A stretch of DNA of 64,000 bases from an uncultured Croceitalea sp. (lineage in GTDB: Bacteria; Bacteroidota; Bacteroidia; Flavobacteriales; Flavobacteriaceae): assembly GCA_947494805.1 (NCBI GenBank), contig CANLWK010000002.1, positions 682,001 to 746,000 on the forward strand, given 5' to 3'. The notes under the pieces are model-generated. The model ran no database searches. It was given only the letters and a program-made list of their open reading frames with translations, and had not been told where the DNA came from. The translations under genes and the position numbers were made by a program. Shown here one piece after another: positions 1 through 7,578 of this stretch. The first letter of the stretch is position 1. Each line of letters begins with the position of its first letter.

Positions 1-484
1 CATAGAGGCCCACCATCAGTTTTTTGTTCTTAAGCCCATCGACCAACACAGCATTTTTTGAAGGGACCAATAAGGTGTTGTACACCGCTTTAAAGCCAGA
101 TGTCTCAGAATCAAAAAGGATACTACCATTGGTCACGTTCACAATAAGTCTTGAAACGCCTTTGGCATTGAAGGTATTGGACAATAACTTGGAATTTACC
201 AGAGGTTTACCCTCAAATATTGCCAAGGGCGTGAACGGTATCTCTTGATAAGAAGCCATGGCCACCTTTTTTAAGGTTTCGTTTTGCCAAGCGATGTCTT
301 TTGTTTTTGGGTCAATTCCTGAGACCCCGTTGGCCGTTTTTACCAGTAGTACTCCCGTATTTCCATTGAGTACCTTCTCTTGGATCTTTCTATCCAGTTC
401 TATTTTGTGCTGGGCCAAGACGGTTTTGTATCCACAGAACAATAGCATTAGAAAGGTAATTAGATAAGTGGCCGGCGTTCTCAT
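1..484 (-). CDS. PQQ-like beta-propeller protein, N-terminal part (runs off left edge)
   Basis: The frame is open from an ATG at 484 to the window edge, giving about 161 residues of the N-terminus only. A hydrophobic signal peptide (about residues 6-25, ending near VLAQ) indicates export. After it come beta-rich segments such as GVLLVKTANGVSGIDPKT and GSILFDSETSGFKAV, which resemble blades of PQQ/BamB-like propellers found in flavobacteria. The family assignment is by pattern only; the missing C-terminal part would decide it. No partner gene can be named because the next gene upstream is more than 250 bp away. Confidence 0.6.
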   Translation of the reverse strand, partial: MRTPATYLITFLMLLFCGYKTVLAQHKIELDRKIQEKVLNGNTGVLLVKTANGVSGIDPKTKDIAWQNETLKKVAMASYQEIPFTPLAIFEGKPLVNSKLLSNTFNAKGVSRLIVNVTNGSILFDSETSGFKAVYNTLLVPSKNAVLVDGLKNKKLMVGLY

Positions 485-739
485 AACAACAAATGTTCGT
501 AGCCGTTCTTGTCATATACTTACTCGGCTTGATAAACAATGTATAATATAAAATTGAACCCTTCAAAAGACACGTGCACTTTCTTTACTTTTTAAATCCT
601 CTGCGCTATTACCTAATGTTCTTTTGATTTACTTCTAGAGTACTTCGTTCCACCCGGTGCTACGGGCCACTCCTTTTTCTTCTTATAATCATATTATTCA
701 TATGGCCTTACTTGTATTGACCATCAGTTATTGGTAGAG

Positions 740-1765
740 TTAAAATAATTCAGTGGTTGTGGTTAGTTCCATATTCAGCGCTGCACCTGCTAAACCACCT
801 GTATAGACAGCATTGGCCACCGAACGCATGGGTGTTGTAATGTCACCACATGCAAAGATGCCCTTAACACTTGTTCTTTGCATATCATCTACTTTTAAGT
901 AGCCTTGCTCGGTAAGTTCGCAGCCCAATAGCATCGGTATTTCAGAATTATGTTCAAAAGGGCGACTTCCATATATAGCGTCAAACTGAACTTTTGTCCC
1001 ATCGTTAAATACTATCTTTTCAACCATTCCCTTTTCGTGTTCTACGGCTATAATCTCAGCTTCTATAACGTCTATATTGTGTGATGCTAATTTAATGCGC
1101 TGGGCTTCGGTAAAATTTGCTTTTCCTGAAGTTAAAATTGTTAGATCATCTGTCAAGTTGTTTACCAATTGGGCATAGTGAAACGCGCTATCACCATTTG
1201 ACATAATTCCAGTCTTTTGCCCATTGAATTCGTATCCATGGCAGTATGGACAATGAATCATTGAAATTCCCCAACATGCGGCAAAGCCCTTGATTTTTGG
1301 CATAATGTCCTTTATACCAGTTGAAAATATTAGCTTTTTGCCCAAAAACAATTCGCCCAATCGGGTTCTTATTTCAAAAATCTCATTGGTTTTGGTTCCA
1401 TATATTGCTATATCATTTAGCAGGGATACTGTTTTATATTTTAACACCTGTTCTCTTGCTAAAGAAGCTATTTCAGCCGGTGTTTTACCATCTTGCGTTA
1501 GAAAATTATGCGAATGTGGTGTCTGCTTATTACATGGATCGCCAGCATCAATGATTAAGACCTTTTTTAAGGAACGGCCTAAAGCCATGGCGGCCGAAAG
1601 TCCTGAATAGCTTCCGCCAATAATTATAACATCGAATTCATTTTTTTCTTTCATTTCACTATTATTTGGTATTGTTTTTATGGGTATTGGCATAACTACG
1701 GTAGCTATTGCCAACCCTGATTTTTTTAGTACTGTGCGACGCGTGATGCTTTCCCCTTTTGTCAT
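740..1765 (-). CDS. Tat-exported thioredoxin-reductase-like FAD/NAD(P) oxidoreductase
   Basis: A 341-residue flavoprotein. Residues 8-15 read TRRTVLKK, a twin-arginine (Tat) motif, followed by a short hydrophobic stretch (about 17-29), so export with bound FAD is likely. The FAD-binding loop IIGGSYSG is at about residues 48-55. A redox CPYC motif followed by HG (C172, C175) sits where thioredoxin reductases carry their CxxC. A C-terminal GIFACGDITTP segment is the second FAD signature. The real reaction is unknown: the family includes thioredoxin and ferredoxin reductases and many disulfide or small-molecule oxidoreductases. It lies 84 bp downstream of a tetR gene and has its own copy of the probable TetR operator at 1814-1833. 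Export of an NAD(P)H-type enzyme is unusual, since periplasmic NAD(P)H is scarce. Confidence 0.88.
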   Translation of the reverse strand: MTKGESITRRTVLKKSGLAIATVVMPIPIKTIPNNSEMKEKNEFDVIIIGGSYSGLSAAMALGRSLKKVLIIDAGDPCNKQTPHSHNFLTQDGKTPAEIASLAREQVLKYKTVSLLNDIAIYGTKTNEIFEIRTRLGELFLGKKLIFSTGIKDIMPKIKGFAACWGISMIHCPYCHGYEFNGQKTGIMSNGDSAFHYAQLVNNLTDDLTILTSGKANFTEAQRIKLASHNIDVIEAEIIAVEHEKGMVEKIVFNDGTKVQFDAIYGSRPFEHNSEIPMLLGCELTEQGYLKVDDMQRTSVKGIFACGDITTPMRSVANAVYTGGLAGAALNMELTTTTELF

Positions 1766-1813
1766 ATGTGTTCATTTTGCATATTTTAAGATTGAAAATC
1801 ATCTTTAAAATTA

Positions 1814-1833
1814 ATGTCTCATATTTGTGACAT
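1814..1833. promoter_or_regulatory. Probable TetR operator before the flavoprotein gene
   Basis: ATGTCTC, six bases, then GTGACAT. This is the same inverted repeat as at 2437-2456 with one mismatch in the left arm. It lies about 50 bp upstream of the flavoprotein start codon at 1765. The recurrence of the motif before both genes of the pair suggests one repressor site per transcription unit. Confidence 0.7.
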
Positions 1834-1849
1834 AATCATATAAATTTTT

Positions 1850-2407
1850 TTATGCGCTTATCCCGTTTATAAATGATTTCCATGCAAATTTTCGTATGTC
1901 CCTTGCATTGGATTTATTTATTTCATTTGCATTGACCGTACTATTTATAATTCCTGCATGTAGGTTTTGAATCCATTCTACCGTCATCTTCGCATCCACC
2001 ACTCCTTTATTTTGTAGATCCCTTATAATCTTTTTGAAACTGCCATAGATGTAATCATAGTCTGCACAGTCCTTATTATTACTAGAATGTTTGTGCCCCT
2101 CTCGTTGATGAAGTTTATAAAAAAAAGAATATTTGGCTCCGCAATCAATTCCTGCATTTAACATACTTTCCAGTTGAACCAAAGAATCATCTGAGCTCTT
2201 AATGGCCGCTATCATTGCCTTTTTACAACTTCGCTCCATTTCACGTTCACAGGTGCCAACAAGTTCATCCCTGTCCTTAAAATAACGATGTAATGTTCGT
2301 CTTGTAACCTTCGCATTATCTGCAACTTTTTGGAGCGGAGCAGAGAAATCTTGATTGAAAACCTCAATAGCTGCTTCTATAATTCGATCTTTAGTTTTAA
2401 CCAACAT
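1850..2407 (-). CDS. TetR/AcrR family transcriptional regulator
   Basis: A 185-residue regulator. The N-terminal helix-turn-helix is clear: KVADNAKVTRRTLHRYFKDR at about residues 23-42, the usual TetR recognition region. The remaining all-helical part would be the ligand-binding and dimer domain. The ATG at 2407 is preferred; a longer frame would need a TTG at 2416 that lies inside the likely -7 element. The gene precedes the flavoprotein gene on the same strand, and matching inverted repeats lie before both. I infer a local repressor that controls itself and the flavoprotein. The inducer cannot be read from sequence. Confidence 0.92.
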   Translation of the reverse strand: MLVKTKDRIIEAAIEVFNQDFSAPLQKVADNAKVTRRTLHRYFKDRDELVGTCEREMERSCKKAMIAAIKSSDDSLVQLESMLNAGIDCGAKYSFFYKLHQREGHKHSSNNKDCADYDYIYGSFKKIIRDLQNKGVVDAKMTVEWIQNLHAGIINSTVNANEINKSNARDIRKFAWKSFINGISA

Positions 2408-2413
2408 AGTATG

Positions 2414-2421
2414 CAAAAATA
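2414..2421 (-). promoter_or_regulatory. Candidate -7 promoter element for tetR
   Basis: On the minus strand the bases read TATTTTTG, a full match to the Bacteroidota -7 pattern TAnnTTTG. It lies only 7 bp before the tetR ATG, so the transcript would be leaderless or nearly so. The palindromic operator at 2435-2458 covers the matching -33 position, where no good TTG is present. The assignment is by consensus only. Confidence 0.4.
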
Positions 2422-2434
2422 TAAATTATATCAG

Positions 2435-2458
2435 AAATGTCACATAATAGTGACATTT
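2435..2458. promoter_or_regulatory. Probable TetR operator before tetR
   Basis: A perfect inverted repeat with 9-bp arms, AAATGTCAC and GTGACATTT, around a 6-bp ATAATA spacer. It sits 28 bp upstream of the tetR start, over the expected -33 region. A 7-bp-arm version is repeated before the downstream flavoprotein gene. The length, symmetry and position fit a TetR dimer site. Confidence 0.75.
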
Positions 2459-2663
2459 TTTTTGAATCTAAGATGTCAGCATAACCACTACCAAAAATGG
2501 ATTTATCAGTAAAATATACTTTGGAGAATAGAATGCATAAAATCTTAAAAACTCTAGAAATATTGCAGAATATTTATTCAGCAGATTTTTGTTACCAAAA
2601 CTGTGTCTGTGTGAACATGAATGGACTTATGTATAGTCTAAACAGTATATAAATCAACCTCCG

Positions 2664-3197
2664 TTACCATTGACCAGGGCGAAATACCTTCATCTCGTTC
2701 TGATTCGGTTCTAAATAGGGCCCTCCTATCAAATCAATACAGTATGGAATCGCCGGAAATACGGCCTCTAGACATTCTCGAATGGATTTTGGTTTACCTG
2801 GTAGATTCACAATCAATGTACTTCCACGTATTCCAGCGGTTTGACGGGAAAGAATCGCGGTAGGAACATATTGTAAGCTAACCTGTCTCATTTGTTCACC
2901 AAATCCAGGAAGTAGTTTTTCGCAGATGGCTATTGTTGCCTCTGGTGTCACATCACGCACGGCCGGTCCTGTACCTCCGGTAGTTACAATCAAACAACAA
3001 CCCTTATCATCAGCCAACTGAATCATTTCTTTTTCCAATAATTCTTGTTCATCTGGAATTACTGCGTACACCGGTTCCCAAGCGGTGGCCAACCACAAAT
3101 TAAGGAGCCGTTTAACCTCTTGACCCGGTAAATCGGCATATTCACCTCTACTGGCGCGATCCGATACATTGATAATACCAATTTTTACTTCTTCCAA
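2664..3197 (-). CDS. mog: Molybdopterin adenylyltransferase MogA
   Basis: A 177-residue protein that closely follows the MogA pattern along its whole length: IGIINVSDRASRGEY at the start, VTTGGTGPAVRDVTPEAT in the middle (the molybdopterin-binding loop), then GFGEQMRQVSL, PTAILSRQTAG and the LPGKPKSIRECLEAVFPAIPY region near the C-terminus. MogA adenylates molybdopterin before molybdate insertion. A stop codon directly precedes the TTG at 3197 and no in-frame ATG is near, so TTG is taken as start. No other molybdenum-cofactor gene is visible, so this appears to be an isolated copy. It is 57 bp downstream of an acylase gene with no obvious functional link. Confidence 0.95.
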   Translation of the reverse strand: MEEVKIGIINVSDRASRGEYADLPGQEVKRLLNLWLATAWEPVYAVIPDEQELLEKEMIQLADDKGCCLIVTTGGTGPAVRDVTPEATIAICEKLLPGFGEQMRQVSLQYVPTAILSRQTAGIRGSTLIVNLPGKPKSIRECLEAVFPAIPYCIDLIGGPYLEPNQNEMKVFRPGQW

Positions 3198-3254
3198 TTA
3201 TCCTCGACTTTAGAATTTAATAGACATACAATTTAAACATTCACCAATTTATTG

Positions 3255-5651
3255 TTACTCCGCAGGAATCAGCTTAGTTGTGGTTACGGCCACCGAATCA
3301 ATTTTACTACGGGAATAATACACAGGAAAATAGTTGTCTTTTGCCCATGGTTCGAACAAATTGTTATAAAACGGACTATCTGGATCGCCAGATTGCCCAG
3401 GGCCATTAGTGCCCAAGGCAGCATCCCAATCGCCCGTATTGACGATCATACGGAAAGAAGCCCCACTACGCTGTCTTAAATTACTTCCTGTTGAACCAGG
3501 GGTATAGGCGTTGCCTCCCCTAGGTAATGGACCGAGATCCAGTTTGGCCCTAATCGAATCATTTACAACTTCGCTTAGTGCATGTTGCATGTAAGTATGC
3601 TTGTTTTTTTCTTGTCCATAGTGCCATGAATCAATATCTGGACCAAGGTTTTCTTTCAAGTCCTCTACTGCCCTACTAAAAGCTTTGCTTAAAAATTCAT
3701 TTCTACCTAGTACAGGATTTGCCCCAAACCTTTCATCAGGGGCTTTAAGCCATTCCATAATTCGTGTTAACTGTATTCCCGGGACTATGCCTTTTCCTTC
3801 ATCTGGAATAAATTGTTCATTGGCAACCCGTTTAATTTGATTCTCCCAGGAGACATAAATAGCGGCAGGAATGGAATTTGCTTCGAGGTTATAATCCCAA
3901 TCAACCAATCTTTTTTGTGCCATTGCGGCATTTCCTTTAAAAACAAGGTGCTCTAACATCGGAACCAATATCCTAGCAGGAATGGAGTGATAATCTACTT
4001 GTAAGGCCTTCATATCCTCCATAGTCAATTTTTTATCTGCCCCTAATACTTCGTTCACACGGTCTCCTCTATACGGGTCTGACCATGAGAAGCCAATGGC
4101 ATTCCAATGGTTATAGTCCTCAGGGGTAACATTTTGGTTCGCCGTAGCGAGATACCCTTTTGCAGGGTTATAATCGTTCGGTTTTTCTATGATGGGTAAA
4201 TAACCTTCCCATTCATAACGGCCATCTCCTGGAACGGGGACAAGACCACTAAAGCGCTTACGAACAGGAGCAATACCCACGGCTTGCCAACCTATGTTTC
4301 CTTCTTTGTCGGCCCATATCATATTTTCTCCAGGGATATGACTGTAGTTACACGCTTCTCGAAACTCTTCCCAAGTTTTTGCTTGATCCATACGCAAGGA
4401 AGCCAGATACGGGGAACCTCCTGGTTCCAACCACGCACATCGTATGGCATAGGCCACATTGTTTTTGGTGTCAATATGGGTGACAGGTCCATGAACGGTA
4501 TAGTATAATTGTGCTATATGGTCCTTTTGACCCTTTACCTTTATGGTTTCGGAAATCTTTTCCATGTCTACCCAATTGCCTTTGTATTTGTACTGATTCG
4601 GGTTTTCAGGATTCAATTCATAGACGTATAAATCTTCCCCATCAGTTCTAAAAACGGTAAGTCCCCAAGAACCATACTCATTATGGCCAATGGATATACC
4701 CGGTATCTCGGGTTCACCACCACCAATAACGTTCCACCCGGGGGCAACCAAATGGTTCATATAACGTAAGGAAGGTACGGCAATGGTTCTATGTGGATCA
4801 TTCGCCATATAACTGTTGCCATCGGCCATACGACTACCGTTTATTACCCAATTGTTGCTTCCTATGCCATAGCTGTCATTTTTATCCTCATAAACTGATC
4901 GTACCGTTTGTTCTTCTTCGGCATTTTTATAAGCAGCAACAACATGGTCTTTTTTGAATTCCACAGGTTTGCGAAAAGCATTGTACAGGGCTAAAATATC
5001 ATCTGCTAACAAAGCAGTATCTATACTGGGGTCAATTGTCAAATCAGGTTCCTTAGGATGAAACCAATATAAATCTTTGACCTTCTTGGAACCAAGTTTG
5101 GCTACTGCACGACCAATTTGTAACTCTTGACCGATGTTCCCCAATAACCCCTGATGTCTCGAAATCACTACTTCTGGGGTCCATTTTTGAGGTTGAACAT
5201 TCAAAATTTTAAACGCAATAGGCAACTTTTCAGGGGTCTTTAAAATAGTCTCGATATAAGCATTTACCCCATCGGTATAGGCACCAATAATTTCAACACC
5301 ATCATCGTGATAATGATTCATTTCCCTAATCATATCACCTCTATATTTAAATAGACGTGTCCCTATGTCCCGTTTTAATTCTTCTTCCCCAAGAATTTCG
5401 GCCACAGTGCCCGTGGCCTGTCTTCGCCAGATCTCAAACTGAAAAAGACGATCTGCCGCAGCCGAATAACCTTGTGCAAAAAATAGATCATGTTGGTTTT
5501 TGGCATAGATATGATTTACACCCCATTTATCCCTTACAATCTCAACGGGCTCTTTTAGCCCGTCCGTCACAAGTACAGGTCCAGAAAAAGTCTTGGAATC
5601 TTTACAGGAAAAAAGGATGAATACCAGAAGCAAGGGAATTGCTTGTCTCAT
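3255..5651 (-). CDS. Penicillin acylase family lipoprotein (Ntn-hydrolase)
   Basis: A 798-residue enzyme of the penicillin acylase family (PF01804 type), which hydrolyses amide bonds in N-acyl compounds such as beta-lactams or acyl-homoserine lactones. The ATG at 5651 gives a lipoprotein signal ending in LFSC; an upstream TTG is not needed. The N-terminal alpha-chain segment contains VRDKWGVNHIYA. The self-cleavage and catalytic site is the GSNNW motif, with the nucleophile Ser at about residue 265, which becomes the N-terminus of the beta chain. Later LPRGGNAYTP and GPGQSGDPDSPFY match the family's C-terminal core. Substrate unknown. A paralogue lies at 7571-9994, sharing GSNNW and the SGxPxSxxY pattern. 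Confidence 0.93.
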   Translation of the reverse strand: MRQAIPLLLVFILFSCKDSKTFSGPVLVTDGLKEPVEIVRDKWGVNHIYAKNQHDLFFAQGYSAAADRLFQFEIWRRQATGTVAEILGEEELKRDIGTRLFKYRGDMIREMNHYHDDGVEIIGAYTDGVNAYIETILKTPEKLPIAFKILNVQPQKWTPEVVISRHQGLLGNIGQELQIGRAVAKLGSKKVKDLYWFHPKEPDLTIDPSIDTALLADDILALYNAFRKPVEFKKDHVVAAYKNAEEEQTVRSVYEDKNDSYGIGSNNWVINGSRMADGNSYMANDPHRTIAVPSLRYMNHLVAPGWNVIGGGEPEIPGISIGHNEYGSWGLTVFRTDGEDLYVYELNPENPNQYKYKGNWVDMEKISETIKVKGQKDHIAQLYYTVHGPVTHIDTKNNVAYAIRCAWLEPGGSPYLASLRMDQAKTWEEFREACNYSHIPGENMIWADKEGNIGWQAVGIAPVRKRFSGLVPVPGDGRYEWEGYLPIIEKPNDYNPAKGYLATANQNVTPEDYNHWNAIGFSWSDPYRGDRVNEVLGADKKLTMEDMKALQVDYHSIPARILVPMLEHLVFKGNAAMAQKRLVDWDYNLEANSIPAAIYVSWENQIKRVANEQFIPDEGKGIVPGIQLTRIMEWLKAPDERFGANPVLGRNEFLSKAFSRAVEDLKENLGPDIDSWHYGQEKNKHTYMQHALSEVVNDSIRAKLDLGPLPRGGNAYTPGSTGSNLRQRSGASFRMIVNTGDWDAALGTNGPGQSGDPDSPFYNNLFEPWAKDNYFPVYYSRSKIDSVAVTTTKLIPAE

Positions 5652-5843
5652 TCTGTAAGTGTTTGGATATTTCAATTTTGCTAAAACTACAGATTAATTT
5701 TACTGGTTTGCTAATAAAACAGGTAACTTTAGTTTTGTGACTCCTTAAACAAAAGCCTCTGAGGTTGTTTGAAGGTCGAGTTATTGTGCTCAAGTACCGG
5801 ACGATTTCGAATCGGTAAAAGCGAAGAAATTGAAAAGATTCTG

Positions 5844-7166
5844 TCATTTAGTAAAACCCCTTATAACCTGCTGACCAACTTTATAGCCCACTTTCAATCC
5901 CACTTCATTGTCGGTACGAAAATGTACGCCGCCTTCAAAGCGGGATTCTGAACACTCCTTTGCGAGCTCGTAAAACAACCCTTCATCGTTGGGAAACAAG
6001 TAAGACAAGACCTTAGCGATAGATCCAGCTACTGTTGTATGTCCGGCTGGATAGCCAGGGAAATTGGGGGTATTTATCAAAATGGGTTGAAAAGAGGGAT
6101 CGTACTGAAAAGGTCGGATCCCCCAATAATGATATTTCCCATCCCAGGCAGCGATAATACCATCAAAACGTGCTGTGTGAAAAACTGCATTTGCAAAGGC
6201 GGCTTCGAAAGGATCTAGCCCATACTCCAAAATCTTACGTTCTATCAGACGGTCCCAAATCGGCTCGCTTTTCCACTTCCACGCTATTTCACTGGTTCGA
6301 TGTTCGGCATTGAACTGTCTGAGTTCTTCCATATCCAAAGACCAATCTTCAGGTGGAGGTTCTGGCCTAAACTGATCGGGCTTAACTAGGGTAAGGGGTT
6401 TCCATTGCCGCTTCATGGGATCCCAAGGCCCGGGATTCCCTGACCAGAGACTATCCACATTTGGAACGCTACCTTCCCAACGAATGTTTGTTCTATCCCC
6501 TTTGGCATATTCAATGTATTGATCTGCGATTTTTCGTCCAATTTTCAGTCCCTTTTCAATATCAGAGGGAAACTGAAGTCCTGTAGCCAGACGAGCAGAT
6601 TTGAAAACAACGAGATTACTATCGAGCAATGCTCTTTGCTTAGGAAAATAATACCCTATTACCCGATGTGCGGCACCTGCTGCCGCACTCCATTCGCAAA
6701 TAAAAGCAGAAAAGTCCGGTTCCTGTACAAGTTTTTTCACCCTTGCGTCATACTGGTGGGCAGCTTTCTGGAAATGAGTCTTTTTGTGCTTCCAAACCTC
6801 GACCAGGGCATCATAAATGGCAAGATGCATGATGGCTACTCTACCACCGTTTTTATGGCCTTTATGTTTTTGGCCGACTTGCATTAGCAATTGATGCCAA
6901 CGGTATGAAGGGTAAGAACCATTCCAATACTTCATTGACCATACATCCTCTTGTGCCATTTCTTTCTGAACAGTGATTATTTCAGAAATTTCATCTCTAA
7001 GAAGTTTTTCATTGACTGGGGAAAACGGCTCCTGAATTTTAAACTTGAAAGTGTCGAATGAAAGCGGGGTTATTTGTCCGTACCCTTCCTGAGGTTTGAA
7101 CAGCATAGCAATAGTGCAGAAAACGGAAAGGAAAAATGTTGTGGAAACTTTGGTCAATGAGTTCAT
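5844..7166 (-). CDS. Vanadium-dependent haloperoxidase / PAP2-type protein
   Basis: A 440-residue protein with a signal peptide. The three PAP2 superfamily motifs are complete and in order near the C-terminus: KYHYWGIRP (K-x6-RP), YPAGH (PSGH type) and SRFEGGVHFRTD (SR-x5-H-x3-D). In this superfamily the same residues bind either vanadate (haloperoxidases) or phosphate (acid phosphatases). The length and the long helical N-terminal half fit bacterial proteins annotated as vanadium haloperoxidases, but sequence alone does not settle bromoperoxidase versus phosphatase activity. It is the last gene of the run that starts at 13059, 55 bp after the small membrane protein. Confidence 0.88.
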   Translation of the reverse strand: MNSLTKVSTTFFLSVFCTIAMLFKPQEGYGQITPLSFDTFKFKIQEPFSPVNEKLLRDEISEIITVQKEMAQEDVWSMKYWNGSYPSYRWHQLLMQVGQKHKGHKNGGRVAIMHLAIYDALVEVWKHKKTHFQKAAHQYDARVKKLVQEPDFSAFICEWSAAAGAAHRVIGYYFPKQRALLDSNLVVFKSARLATGLQFPSDIEKGLKIGRKIADQYIEYAKGDRTNIRWEGSVPNVDSLWSGNPGPWDPMKRQWKPLTLVKPDQFRPEPPPEDWSLDMEELRQFNAEHRTSEIAWKWKSEPIWDRLIERKILEYGLDPFEAAFANAVFHTARFDGIIAAWDGKYHYWGIRPFQYDPSFQPILINTPNFPGYPAGHTTVAGSIAKVLSYLFPNDEGLFYELAKECSESRFEGGVHFRTDNEVGLKVGYKVGQQVIRGFTK

Positions 7167-7221
7167 TTACAGTGCTTGATTTTCTAAGAAATTTAATAGG
7201 GATAAAACAAGTCGTGCCACC

Positions 7222-7578
7222 TTACACCTTGCTACTAAATGCCGCAATCTGCTTTCCAAAAATAGCAGTTATACCCGCCGCTAGACCTCCGATGACGCCA
7301 GTTACCAAAATAAGCACATAGGGGTTACCTCCTATTTGCAACAATTGGGATATTTTTTTGGCTAAGGTAAAATCATTTGCGCTGCTCAACATAAAGCAAT
7401 ACACTGCCCAAAACAACAGTATACTAAAAAAGGGAACAAAAAATACCGCCGTTCTTTTCAATGGTATAAACAAAGACGTTACTAAAGCCGCGGTCATTAC
7501 CGACCACCAAGGCAGAAAAAACGAAAATAGCGCCGCCAATACAATTGTTGCTATAAAATTGGTCATTTTCTTAGTCAT
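7222..7578 (-). CDS. Small four-helix membrane protein, unknown function
   Basis: A 118-residue protein with about four hydrophobic segments (roughly residues 5-20, 22-40, 45-66 and 85-108). I do not recognise a family. Its ATG overlaps the stop codon of the upstream acylase gene by 8 bp, so translation is probably coupled. A role in the acylase/haloperoxidase unit is likely but unspecified. The GVIGGLAAGITAIFGKQ segment has the glycine-rich look of a packed membrane helix. Confidence 0.75.
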   Translation of the reverse strand: MTKKMTNFIATIVLAALFSFFLPWWSVMTAALVTSLFIPLKRTAVFFVPFFSILLFWAVYCFMLSSANDFTLAKKISQLLQIGGNPYVLILVTGVIGGLAAGITAIFGKQIAAFSSKV

